From positions 6,498,001-6,562,000 of the forward strand of contig NZ_CP048286.1 of the NCBI RefSeq assembly GCF_010365285.1: a stretch of 64,000 nucleotides of DNA. The letters are read 5' to 3'. Below the pieces are notes generated by a model. It was given only the letters and a program-made list of their open reading frames with translations. It had not been told where the DNA came from and did no database searches. The position numbers and the translations under genes were made by a program. Source of the stretch: Paenibacillus rhizovicinus. GTDB taxonomy: Bacteria > Bacillota > Bacilli > Paenibacillales > Paenibacillaceae. The stretch's first letter is position 1. Each line of letters starts with the position of its first letter. Below, in pieces: positions 33,283 through 41,384 of this stretch.

Positions 33283-34080
33283 TCAGGTGCGAAGGTGAAC
33301 GGGCGACTCGTCCTGCGGCTTAATCGCCATTACGCGCAACCGCTTGTAATCGACATGCCAGGATCCGTCCCGGAACAACGCCGTGCGCGTTTTCGAACCG
33401 ACCTTGGCGAACAAGGCGTCCCGCTGCTGTTCCGTGAAGCCCTTGACGAAATCGTCAGCGAAGCCCGCGAGCCAGTGGCCGAGACCGTCTTCGCCGTCTT
33501 TCATCTGCGTCGGGCGGTCGAAATGCAAGGCGAATTTCACGTCGAAGCCTTGGTCCTCCAGCAGCTTGGCGTATTGCGCGATGCTCGGGAAATACCAGGG
33601 ATTAAGGGCTGCCGCATCGATGCCGTAATCTTCTTTCAGCGCTTCGCCTAAGGCATCGATGATCGTCTCGCAATTTCCGCGGCCGCCGAATTCGGCAACG
33701 AAACGGCCCCCGCCGTTCAATGCGTTCCAGACGCATGCGATTACCCGTTCGGGATTCTTCATCCAATGCAGGGCGGCGTTCGAGAATACGGCATCGTAGG
33801 CAGCGTCCACCGTGAAAGCTTCGGCATTGCCGGTGCGGAAATCGATTTGGGGAAATTTGATTTTCGCGCTAGCGATCATGTTCTCGGACAAGTCCATGCC
33901 GGTTGCAATGGCCCCGGATTTGGCGAGCTCTTCCGTTAAGTCGCCGGTCCCGCAGCCCAAATCAAGAATCCTCTCGCCAGGCGCCGGACGCAGCAGCTCG
34001 ATTACGCCTTTCCCCAAAGCCGAAACGAAATCAAGCTTATCGTCGTACTGATTGGCATTCCATTCATTGATAGATGTCAT
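33283..34080 (-). CDS. Class I SAM-dependent methyltransferase
   Basis: A 265-aa methyltransferase of the Methyltransf_11/trans-aconitate type. Motif I is ILDLGCGTGDLTEELA, motif II GMDLSENMIASA, and post-I residues AALHWMKNPERVI follow. The ATG at 34080 has GAGGTG at proper spacing; a GTG three codons upstream overlaps that site. Substrate unknown; it stands alone. Confidence 0.87.
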   Translation of the reverse strand: MTSINEWNANQYDDKLDFVSALGKGVIELLRPAPGERILDLGCGTGDLTEELAKSGAIATGMDLSENMIASAKIKFPQIDFRTGNAEAFTVDAAYDAVFSNAALHWMKNPERVIACVWNALNGGGRFVAEFGGRGNCETIIDALGEALKEDYGIDAAALNPWYFPSIAQYAKLLEDQGFDVKFALHFDRPTQMKDGEDGLGHWLAGFADDFVKGFTEQQRDALFAKVGSKTRTALFRDGSWHVDYKRLRVMAIKPQDESPVHLRT

Positions 34081-34302
34081 ATCAATCACCTCTTGTCGTA
34101 TGATGAGCCTATTGTCTCACGGGGATCTTTATAATAAAAATATATAATTCCTATTTCATCTATAGTCTGATACTATTATAATGCTGTTTATGTCGGAACG
34201 CCGGCGCAGCACACGGGGATAGAACCGGCTTATGCATCCCATTCTAAACAAGACGGATCTCATCATTCCGCATCAGCAACTACCACATAAGGGGGAAGTA
34301 AG

Positions 34303-35115
34303 TTGAAATTAACGTCCGAGCAGCGGATCACTTTGCATGGGTTCAACAACTTGACGAAATCGCTTAGCTTCAACATGTATGACATCTGCTTTACGAAAAC
34401 GAAAGAAGAACGCGAAGCGTATATCGCTTACATAGATCAACAATACAATGCGGACCGTTTGACGGCGATCTTGAAAAGCGTTGCCGACATCATCGGTGCC
34501 CATGTGTTGAACGTGGCCAAGCAGGATTACGAGCCGCAAGGCGCGAGCGTGACGATGCTGGTGTCGGAAGGGCCGATTGAAACGGCTCCCAACGAGTCGT
34601 TCGAGGAATCGCCCGGGCCGCTTCCGGATGCGGTCGTCATGCATCTCAGCACGAGCCATATTACGGTGCATACGTACCCGGAATATCACCCGGATGAAGG
34701 CATCAGTACTTTCCGGGCGGATATCGACGTCTCCACATGCGGCGAAATTTCTCCGCTCAAAGCGCTTCATTATCTGATCCGTTCGTTCGACACGGACATC
34801 ATGACGATGGATTACCGGGTTCGAGGATTCACGCGCGACATCAACGGCTACAAGCTGTTCATCGACCATGAAATCAGCTCCATCCAGAACTATATTCCGG
34901 ATGAAATCAAGTCGTTGTACCATATGATCGACGTTAACGTGTATCAGGAAAATATTTTCCATACGAAGTGCAAGCTGCGGGAATTCGATCTGAACAATTA
35001 TTTGTTCGGCTATACGAAGGACACGCTAAGCGCGGAGGAACAAGCGGAGATCGAGAAGAGCTTGAAGTGGGAGATGGACGAAATCTTCTACGGGAAGAAT
35101 ATGGTGTTTACTTAA
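34303..35115 (+). CDS. speD: S-adenosylmethionine decarboxylase proenzyme
   Basis: A 270-aa pyruvoyl-dependent enzyme that makes decarboxylated AdoMet for spermidine synthesis. The self-cleavage site is at S118 in [13 protein letters not shown], matching K-S112-HI of E. coli SpeD; the length also fits the long E. coli class rather than the short Bacillus SpeH. The start is TTG 34303 behind AGGGGGAAG. A TATAAT near 34176 may be its -10. No speE is adjacent. Confidence 0.92.
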   Translation: MKLTSEQRITLHGFNNLTKSLSFNMYDICFTKTKEEREAYIAYIDQQYNADRLTAILKSVADIIGAHVLNVAKQDYEPQGASVTMLVSEGPIETAPNESFEESPGPLPDAVVMHLSTSHITVHTYPEYHPDEGISTFRADIDVSTCGEISPLKALHYLIRSFDTDIMTMDYRVRGFTRDINGYKLFIDHEISSIQNYIPDEIKSLYHMIDVNVYQENIFHTKCKLREFDLNNYLFGYTKDTLSAEEQAEIEKSLKWEMDEIFYGKNMVFT

Positions 35116-35193
35116 GGTTAAAGATGAAAGCCAAGCGGTTGAATATGGCGGTCGTTGCGCCCTCATTTACGAGGCTGGAGCACGAAAATCATG

Positions 35194-35225
35194 GACAGGA
35201 AGGCGATGCCTCCTGTCTTTTTCTT
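35194..35225 (+). terminator. Terminator of speD
   Basis: GACAGGA (35194-35200) pairs with TCCTGTC (35211-35217), followed by a T-rich tract. Confidence 0.7.
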
Positions 35226-35325
35226 TCTCTGGCGAGTAGCGGGCGATCGCGATACAATGATGATCAACGGAGCGGAACTGCTTGCATGCAGGCAGAGTCT
35301 AGGATTACGGCCGAGGAGGCGAACG

Positions 35326-36072
35326 GTGACCGTGGATATGGAAGTCTACCGGCAACGGAAGTATAATGCCCGTTTCGAATGGGGGCCGGAAGGCGTTCGC
35401 GCCTTGGCGCCGGTTTCGGATGTGATCGTCATTCTTGATGTCCTGTCGTTTACGACCTGCGTCGACGTCGTTGTCGGCCGGCAAGGCGTCGTATTCCCTT
35501 ACCTCTACAAGGATGGGACCGCCGCCGAATACGCGCTGCGCAAGAAGGCCTTGCTTGCCGGCAACCGCGGCGAGCCGCTGTCCTTGTCGCCAAGCTCGCT
35601 TGCGGCGATCCAAGAACGGACGCGAATCGTTCTTCCTTCGCCGAATGGCGCGACCTGTTCGTTCATTGCCAATGATCATGCGTGCACCGTTATCGCGGCT
35701 TGTCTCCGGAATGCTGCCGCCGTTGCCCGCTTCGTCCGCGATACCGGAGGTGTCGTATCCGTGATCGCCAGCGGTGAAAGGTGGCCAGACGGGAGCTTGC
35801 GTCCTTGTTTCGAGGACTTGGCGGCGGCCGGTGCGCTGCTGAGCCAGCTGGAGGGCTATCGCCTCTCGCCGGAAGCGCAATACGCGGCTGCGGCATACGA
35901 GTCCAGTCAACGCCGTCTGCGTCAGATGCTGATGGAATCGAGTTCGGGTCAAGAATTGATCGCGAACGGCTATTCCGAAGATGTTGAAATCGCAGCACAA
36001 CTAAACGCGAGCCAAGTCATCCCGATCCTGAACGACGAAGCTGCGTATGTCGCCGCGAATGCACGCCACTAA
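35326..36072 (+). CDS. ComB-like 2-phosphosulfolactate phosphatase
   Basis: A 248-aa protein of the ComB family (Mg-dependent 2-phosphosulfolactate phosphatase). Family segments are FEWGPEGVRAL, ILDVLSFTTCVDVVVGRQG, LPSPNGATCSF and ASGERWPDGSLRPCFEDLAAAGALL. GTG at 35326 is chosen because AGGAGG lies six bases before it; the longer frame crosses the speD terminator. In Bacillus a ComB-like enzyme takes part in making sulfolactate, a spore component. The companion synthase ComA is not here. Confidence 0.87.
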   Translation: MTVDMEVYRQRKYNARFEWGPEGVRALAPVSDVIVILDVLSFTTCVDVVVGRQGVVFPYLYKDGTAAEYALRKKALLAGNRGEPLSLSPSSLAAIQERTRIVLPSPNGATCSFIANDHACTVIAACLRNAAAVARFVRDTGGVVSVIASGERWPDGSLRPCFEDLAAAGALLSQLEGYRLSPEAQYAAAAYESSQRRLRQMLMESSSGQELIANGYSEDVEIAAQLNASQVIPILNDEAAYVAANARH

Positions 36073-36074
36073 AA

Positions 36075-36118
36075 AGCCCCTTTCACTGAAGCGGTGTCGC
36101 GCTTCAGTGAAAGGGGCT
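36075..36118. terminator. Bidirectional terminator between comB and ytxJ
   Basis: A 19-bp perfect stem AGCCCCTTTCACTGAAGCG with a six-base loop, between convergent genes. Confidence 0.85.
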
Positions 36119-36183
36119 CTTCGCATAAAACCGTCTAACGGTTAAATATCCAATCGTTCTAACGGTCAAACGACCCTAAGCGA

Positions 36184-36531
36184 TTAGTTCATGACCGCTT
36201 TCATATGCGCTTCCGTAATGGACCAGTGCGAAGCCGTCCAGTACTTGGCTTTGTCCTTCACGAGGATGATCTGCGGAGATTCGTGCTTGACCGCGATATC
36301 CTCGGCGATTTGATTGGAGACGGGGCGGGATTCAATGACTTTGACAAGCACGTAATCCGCGTCGCCAGTTGCGGCGTCGCTGTTCAAGTAGTTCGCGAAT
36401 TCGTTGTACGCGTTCGCGCTTACCGGACAAGTGGTGCTGTGTTTGAACACGACGAGCGGGCGGGAGGAGGAGCCTTCCAGCGCGGCATTCCATTCCTCGA
36501 TCGATTGGATTTCTTTGTATTGTTGCGTCAT
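36184..36531 (-). CDS. ytxJ: Bacillithiol system redox-active protein YtxJ
   Basis: A 115-aa thioredoxin-fold protein with the single active cysteine of the YtxJ/monothiol bacilliredoxin group (FKHSTTCPVSANAY, C35). It is expected to remove bacillithiol from S-bacillithiolated proteins. AGGAG lies before the ATG. Its presence implies the organism makes bacillithiol. Transcribed alone. Confidence 0.9.
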   Translation of the reverse strand: MTQQYKEIQSIEEWNAALEGSSSRPLVVFKHSTTCPVSANAYNEFANYLNSDAATGDADYVLVKVIESRPVSNQIAEDIAVKHESPQIILVKDKAKYWTASHWSITEAHMKAVMN

Positions 36532-36649
36532 AGCGATTCTCCTAACTGTTATGAAATGAGTTACAGTACTTCTTTCTCAACATCATACCATAACGAAGGG
36601 GAATAACACCACACTAGTCCCCATGAGGCGCGCGGAACATGGGAGCGGG

Positions 36650-38578
36650 TTATTTCTGCTGCAGCAGCACATGCCATAATGTGTCTTGCTCAAAGCCAAG
36701 CCGCCACGCGGCTATGCCGGCCAGATCGTACTTCTTCGCGATTTCCGCGCGCGCTTTGATCGTATCCGGCGTCTCGGCCCAGAAGACATGGGTATAGCCG
36801 TCTTGGCCGTTATACTTGTATTTGATTTGTCCGGAGGCGGCATCGTACGAGCCTTTCGCGCCAGTGGATTGAACCAAATCGGCGATGCTCTTCATGTAGA
36901 TCGCCTGGCTGCCCACCGGCTTGCCGGCGGAGTCGACACGCCATTCGCGTACGTAGAACGGAATGCCGAGCATCATCTTGCTTCGGGGAATGCCGTAAGC
37001 AAGGAATTGCTGCACGCCTTGCTCCGTCCAGTCGAGCTCCGCGACGGAACCGGCTTCGCTGCCGCCTTGCCAATGCTGGTCGTAGGCCATAATGATAATC
37101 ATGTCGACGATGCCTGCGAGGGCGCTATGATCGTAGGCGGTTTTGGCATCCCACAGCACGTCGCCGCGCGGCAAGTCGATGGACACCGTGAGCCCTGCTT
37201 GATGGGCAACGGCCGTGAGCGAGCGGATAAACTCGGTATACAGCGCCCTGTCGCTGCCGGCGAGACCTTCGAAATCGACATTGACGCCGGCGACATGCAG
37301 CTCGGCGAGCTTGGCGACCAGAGTTGTGATGAATTTGGTCTTGGCGACGGGGTCGCGCAGAAAGGCGCTGGTCAGCTTGCTGTCGAATTGATTGCTGACG
37401 AGCGGCGTTAGCTTGATGCCCGACGATCGAAGCGAATCGACGAGCGCGGCATCGGAGTCATCCGTTATCGAGCCGTTCGCGGCCGCCAGCTCGAACCAGG
37501 AAGGAGAATCAACGTCCAAGCCTTGCGTCTGGCCGAGCTGGGAGAGTATGGTCTGCGTATTGGATGAACCGTTCCACCCGAGGTAGAGCAGCTTGCTCTC
37601 GTTGTCCCAGATCGTCCGGCTGTCCGCCGTGACGACGGCGCTGTCCTTGTATTGGGCGGCGAATTGCACCGCGCTCTTGCGGGTATTGAAGGTTCTCAAC
37701 AGTTTGTTGCCTTGGAAAACAGATAAATAAGGCATGTTCGTCCACCATGGAACGCCATCCTTCAGGACCGTTGCGCCGGCTAATGTCTTCGCATAAGCGA
37801 TCGCGCTGTAAAGGCTGTAATAAGAACCGAGCGCCGGTCCCGATTGAATGACGGTGAAGGATGGAATATTGCTATGTACGACCTGGTTCGTCAATTCGTT
37901 GATGATCACCGTTCCAGGTTTGTTGGCTGATCCGCGAATGGCATCGAGCAAGAAGCTGTAAGCATCGCCGCCGAGCGGCACGCCGTTTTTGAATAAGGCG
38001 TATTTCGCCGTGGAAGCCCGCTGGGCAGCCTCCTGCGCCTCCGATAAATTATCCCATACCCATTGGTTCGCCGCTAAGTCCATAATATGACTATTGGCGT
38101 ACGAGCTGGCGGCTTTCTTAGCTTCCGCAAGCGTTGCGAACGACCAGTCGGCAAGCGTCTTATCGCCTTGATACAACCGGTAATTCGGGAAGTTGGCATG
38201 CACGTATCCCGGCGCTTCCAGATCGCGAATTTGGGCAAACTTGGTTTTGCCCGCGAATTGCTTGGCTTCCGCCAGCGTTTGGAATTCCCGGCCCGGCGAC
38301 GAAACGCCGTTCTCGTAGACTTTGTAACGCGGGAAATTGTCCCATACCCATTGGCGGCCCGTGATCTTCTCCACGTGGGCGTAAGCGAACGATTTGGCAT
38401 AGCTGATCGCGCTCGTGCTGGTCTTGAATTCTCGAAGCGCTTGATCGTTCTGATAGACGCGATAGTAGTTCCCTTGGTCGGCGGCGGCTTGCGCATCCGA
38501 AGCGGCGAACGTCGTCAAACCGGCTTGCAAGGCCAGAGTAACGGCAATAACGGAGGTCCATTTGATTCGGTTTTGCAT
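36650..38578 (-). CDS. Secreted GH18 family glycoside hydrolase with six N-terminal repeats
   Basis: A 642-aa exported protein. A signal peptide (VIAVTLALQAGLTTFAASDAQA) is followed by six repeats of about 50 residues (residues 35-340) patterned Y-x-V-Y-x-N-G ... F-x-T-x-x-x-A-x-x-Y-A-K ... W-x-N-x-P. The GH18 domain follows, with catalytic motif GVNVDFEGL (glutamate acid/base), MIIIMAYDQHW and YGIPRSKMMLGIPFY. Related enzymes act on chitin or on spore cortex and wall peptidoglycan (SleL/YaaH type). GAGAGGAG lies 14 bases before the chosen ATG; a GTG at 38593 is too close to it. Confidence 0.88.
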   Translation of the reverse strand: MQNRIKWTSVIAVTLALQAGLTTFAASDAQAAADQGNYYRVYQNDQALREFKTSTSAISYAKSFAYAHVEKITGRQWVWDNFPRYKVYENGVSSPGREFQTLAEAKQFAGKTKFAQIRDLEAPGYVHANFPNYRLYQGDKTLADWSFATLAEAKKAASSYANSHIMDLAANQWVWDNLSEAQEAAQRASTAKYALFKNGVPLGGDAYSFLLDAIRGSANKPGTVIINELTNQVVHSNIPSFTVIQSGPALGSYYSLYSAIAYAKTLAGATVLKDGVPWWTNMPYLSVFQGNKLLRTFNTRKSAVQFAAQYKDSAVVTADSRTIWDNESKLLYLGWNGSSNTQTILSQLGQTQGLDVDSPSWFELAAANGSITDDSDAALVDSLRSSGIKLTPLVSNQFDSKLTSAFLRDPVAKTKFITTLVAKLAELHVAGVNVDFEGLAGSDRALYTEFIRSLTAVAHQAGLTVSIDLPRGDVLWDAKTAYDHSALAGIVDMIIIMAYDQHWQGGSEAGSVAELDWTEQGVQQFLAYGIPRSKMMLGIPFYVREWRVDSAGKPVGSQAIYMKSIADLVQSTGAKGSYDAASGQIKYKYNGQDGYTHVFWAETPDTIKARAEIAKKYDLAGIAAWRLGFEQDTLWHVLLQQK

Positions 38579-38665
38579 ATGCGTGTTGTGCACTCCTCTC
38601 CCAATCTACGCTATTAGACGCGGCGAATCGGCAGAGGTTGCGAAAATTCGACAAAATAAGAACGA

Positions 38666-38698
38666 CAAAAAACGGGGCAGCCGTCAGGCCGCACCCGT
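38666..38698 (-). terminator. Terminator of the yxcD operon
   Basis: On the minus strand an ACGGG/CCCGT outer stem with a GC-rich inner stem ends in six T (38671-38666). Confidence 0.7.
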
Positions 38699-38710
38699 AA
38701 GTCGCTTGCG

Positions 38711-38989
38711 TTAGTCTTCGATATCCGCCCAAAACTCCTCGTCGGCGTCCAGCGTGATCTGGGAGCGGAACTTGCGAAGCTGATATTGCTTATACAAATA
38801 TTGTTCGATCGCTTCTAGCAAATTCGCCTCGACCAAGTACTGGCTTCGGCCGTTTACCCAAACCTCGGCGGTAAAACCGTATTGCTCCTCCCATGACAGC
38901 TGCACTTCGACATCCGTCGGCGAGACGCCCCTGCGTTCCGCCATGTGGAGGCAAACGGCATTAATGATCTCGTCCGTGAAGATCCGCAT
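38711..38989 (-). CDS. yxcD: YxcD family protein (DUF2653)
   Basis: A 92-aa soluble protein that matches the YxcD/DUF2653 family along its length: MRIFTDEIINAVCLHMAERRGV, then VQLSWEEQYGFTAEVWVNGR and a C-terminal acidic tail. Function unknown. It begins two bases after the stop of the membrane-protein gene, so the two are cotranscribed. Confidence 0.85.
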   Translation of the reverse strand: MRIFTDEIINAVCLHMAERRGVSPTDVEVQLSWEEQYGFTAEVWVNGRSQYLVEANLLEAIEQYLYKQYQLRKFRSQITLDADEEFWADIED

Positions 38990-38991
38990 CG

Positions 38992-39426
38992 TTAATACGG
39001 TCTCCGGTGTTCGGGATTCGTAGGTTTATTCCGTCGGAAGTAACGGACGATGCCGAGCACGAGCGCGATGACGACATAGATGGCTAGAACATTGACCAAT
39101 AAGCCGAATATATTACCGAGGAAGCCCATATTGCCGAACAGGCCCCCGAACATCATACCCGCAAGACCGCCGATCATGAGTCCTTTCATAAAGCTGCCGC
39201 CGCCGAAAAAGCCTCGCTTGGTAGTCGTAGCAGCCGTGCCTGATTTCGTCGTGCCTGTGCCTCCGGACGTGCTCTTGTTCACGTTATCCGCCGGTTTGGA
39301 CGGTGTCGACGTGAAGCTCTTCTTCGGCGACGAAATCTTCCCGCCGCGCGGTCTCGCATCCGCGGCTCCCGCACTGAACACGAAGAACAGCGCAAAAGCC
39401 ATGAAAACCAAAATCCCCTTCTTCAT
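38992..39426 (-). CDS. Secreted or membrane protein with Ser/Thr-rich linker
   Basis: A 144-aa protein: a signal peptide (ILVFMAFALFFVFSAGAADA), a basic Ser/Thr/Gly-rich linker (residues 25-68), then a glycine-rich hydrophobic pair of helices (GGSFMKGLMIGGLAGMMFGGLFG and IFGLLVNVLAIYVVIALVLGIV) and a basic tail. The layout resembles the N-terminal part of bacterial Tim44-like proteins but the Tim44 domain is missing. The ATG at 39426 follows AGGAGG. It is cotranscribed with yxcD. Confidence 0.8.
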   Translation of the reverse strand: MKKGILVFMAFALFFVFSAGAADARPRGGKISSPKKSFTSTPSKPADNVNKSTSGGTGTTKSGTAATTTKRGFFGGGSFMKGLMIGGLAGMMFGGLFGNMGFLGNIFGLLVNVLAIYVVIALVLGIVRYFRRNKPTNPEHRRPY

Positions 39427-39580
39427 CTGCAAGTCTCCTCCTGTTATTCTAAAGCTATTAGTTAGATTGCACTTCAGTACAATTACGTCTAATATAATCA
39501 AAGGTTTCATTTTTCATTCCTGTTCCAAGGATGAAACGGTTGCCGCCGTCCGACGGCGGCGGATAGAGTGGGGGATTAGG

Positions 39581-40111
39581 ATGGGCAACGGCCGATATCC
39601 GGACGCATACGAATCGTATCTATACGAGTTTCACGCAACGCGGGATTATTTCGAATGCCACGAGCTGCTCGAGGAATATTGGAAGGCGCATCCCGATGAC
39701 GGATTCGGGGATACGTGGGTCGGTTTGATCCAACTGGCCGTCGGTTCCTATCACTACCGCAGGGGCAACCGGCGCGGAGCAACGAAAATGTTAGACCAAG
39801 CTAAGGGTCGTATCGATAGATCGCGGCTTGCGGAGCTTGGAATCGACGGGGATCAGCTGCATGCCTTGATCGACGGCGCGATCGCGGGCGTAGAGCGGAA
39901 CGAGGCATTCGTCGACGTCAATATTCCCATATGCGATGAACGGCTTGCCGAACGAATGAAGCTGGACGCCGCGAATCACGGGTTGGCATGGGGAGCGCCT
40001 AGCGGAACGGACGATGCGCTGATTCATCGGCATACGCTTCGCGATCGCAGCGACGTCGTGGCGGCAAGAGCGGCCGCGTTGGCAGCCAAGCGGAATGAGC
40101 GCGCCCATTGA
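39581..40111 (+). CDS. DUF309 family protein
   Basis: A 176-aa helical protein with the DUF309 signature FHATRDYFECHELLEEYWKAHP and the following LIQLAVGSYHYRRGNRRGATKMLDQA. Relatives include Bacillus YpuF; biochemical role unknown. ATG at 39581 is preceded by GGGGGATTAGG. The frame stays open far upstream through the opposite-strand gene, which is chance. Confidence 0.87.
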   Translation: MGNGRYPDAYESYLYEFHATRDYFECHELLEEYWKAHPDDGFGDTWVGLIQLAVGSYHYRRGNRRGATKMLDQAKGRIDRSRLAELGIDGDQLHALIDGAIAGVERNEAFVDVNIPICDERLAERMKLDAANHGLAWGAPSGTDDALIHRHTLRDRSDVVAARAAALAAKRNERAH

Positions 40112-40231
40112 CGGTGCCGATTGAGGGATGGAACGGGAATGAAGATGTCCTGATCGACTGAGGGACCGCTGTCCATCGCCTTGGAGAATGGCTTTGCGAG
40201 AAGCAGCTTTCGGGAAGCAGCTTTAATGAAT

Positions 40232-40279
40232 AAAAAGCTTCGCCTTGCCGGGTTATGCCCGTGCAAAGCGAAGCTTTTT
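40232..40279. terminator. Bidirectional terminator between DUF309 gene and carbonic anhydrase
   Basis: AAAAAGCTTCGC (40232-40243) pairs with GCGAAGCTTTTT (40268-40279), enclosing an inner stem. The T-runs serve both strands. Confidence 0.85.
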
Positions 40280-40294
40280 TGCGTTTCGCGATTC

Positions 40295-40855
40295 TTATTC
40301 GTACCCGTCTACGATGAGATCCAATTTGCCCGTCGTCGGATGAATGATCAAGCCGTGAACCGGCGTGCCCGGCGGCAGCAGCGGGTGATTCTTGATGATG
40401 CCGACGCTTCGCTCGACGCTGTCCCGCACGTTGTCGAAGCCGGTCAGCCAGCGTTCCAGGTGCATGCCGGAATTGCTCAGCGTCCGGATGGTTTCTTCGG
40501 ATACGCCGCTTTCGAGCATATGGCCGATGACGACGTCCGGGTTCAAGCCCGTCATGCCGCATTCGTGATGGCCGATAACGACGACTTCGTCGGCGCCAAG
40601 CTCGTACAGAGCGACGAGCACGCTGCGCATGATATTGCCGAACGGCTGCGTGACGATCGCGCCGGCGTTTTTAATGATTTTGGCATCGCCGTTGCGCAGG
40701 TTGAGCGCTTTGGGAAGCAGCTCCGTCAGACGCGCGTCCATGCAGGTTACGATGACCATCCTTTTGTCCGGGAATTTATCGGTCACGTACTTCTCATAAT
40801 CGCGGTTCTCCACGAATTGTTCATTAAATGCTAGAATGTCTTGAATTCTGTTCAA
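40295..40855 (-). CDS. Beta-class carbonic anhydrase
   Basis: A 186-aa zinc enzyme interconverting CO2 and bicarbonate. Zinc ligands C38, H96 and C99 and the catalytic D40-R42 dyad are visible (TCMDARL, GHHECGM). The start is TTG at 40855, six bases after GGAGGAG. It is the short bacterial type (YvdA-like). Confidence 0.92.
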   Translation of the reverse strand: MNRIQDILAFNEQFVENRDYEKYVTDKFPDKRMVIVTCMDARLTELLPKALNLRNGDAKIIKNAGAIVTQPFGNIMRSVLVALYELGADEVVVIGHHECGMTGLNPDVVIGHMLESGVSEETIRTLSNSGMHLERWLTGFDNVRDSVERSVGIIKNHPLLPPGTPVHGLIIHPTTGKLDLIVDGYE

Positions 40856-40931
40856 GTTAGCTCCTCCTCCATGATTTCCACAGTATGTTGCCGATGATTC
40901 CGCTCTCTATGGTCTAGCGGACGGTATTCCT

Positions 40932-41258
40932 TTATCCATTCCTGTTCAACAAACGCAGATTAGGCGTGTACGTTTGACTGTCGCTCTTCAGAATGAACGC
41001 ATTGCGCGACGGGTTGTAGTCGATCTTCAGCTCCGGTTCGAAGAACACTTCGTAATTAGGCTCGTACCAGACCGGATAGGGCGAACCGGAGCCGAGCTTG
41101 TCGTTCGCTTCCGGCTCGTCGACCACCAGCAGCGTCGGCACGCCGCTCATGACGCATCCGCAGCCCTCGGTGTCATACAGCAGTTTAAGGCTTTTGCTGC
41201 CGTCTGACAACGGTCCTGACAGCTGTTCCACAGCGCTGGGGGAAAAAGTAAAGTGCAT
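40932..41258 (-). CDS. yqkB: YqkB family protein (HesB/IscA-like)
   Basis: A 108-aa protein of the iron-sulfur cluster biosynthesis (HesB-like) fold. The core LKLLYDTEGCGCVMSGVPTL closely follows Bacillus YqkB. Only the GCGC cysteines are present and the C-terminal Cys pair of true IscA is missing, so scaffold function is uncertain. GGAAAGGAG precedes the ATG. Its promoter overlaps that of the divergent carboxypeptidase. Confidence 0.87.
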   Translation of the reverse strand: MHFTFSPSAVEQLSGPLSDGSKSLKLLYDTEGCGCVMSGVPTLLVVDEPEANDKLGSGSPYPVWYEPNYEVFFEPELKIDYNPSRNAFILKSDSQTYTPNLRLLNRNG

Positions 41259-41309
41259 GATGAGGACTCCTTTCCGCGAAACGAATCGTATATATGCGCA
41301 GGATTAAAG

Positions 41310-41341
41310 TTGATTATACGGTTTGCAAAAAGTATGATCAA
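41310..41341. promoter_or_regulatory. Face-to-face overlapping promoters of yqkB and the M32 gene
   Basis: Plus strand: TTGATT (41310-41315), 17 bases, TATGAT (41333-41338). Minus strand: TTGATC (41341-41336), 17 bases, TATAAT (41318-41313). Each promoter's -35 overlaps the other's -10, so polymerase should occupy only one at a time. Confidence 0.65.
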
Positions 41342-41384
41342 GTAGCAGTCGAATAACGTCTAATTGAAAGGTGATGAAAAAACG

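Noticed and set aside
39542-39561. Dyad CCGCCGTC/GACGGCGG as a terminator
   Set aside because: No T-run on either side and it lies just before a start codon. Probably chance in GC-rich DNA.
39080-39580. N-terminal extension of the DUF309 frame
   Set aside because: It is antisense to the signal-peptide-bearing membrane gene, and the DUF309 domain starts at the ATG at 39581.
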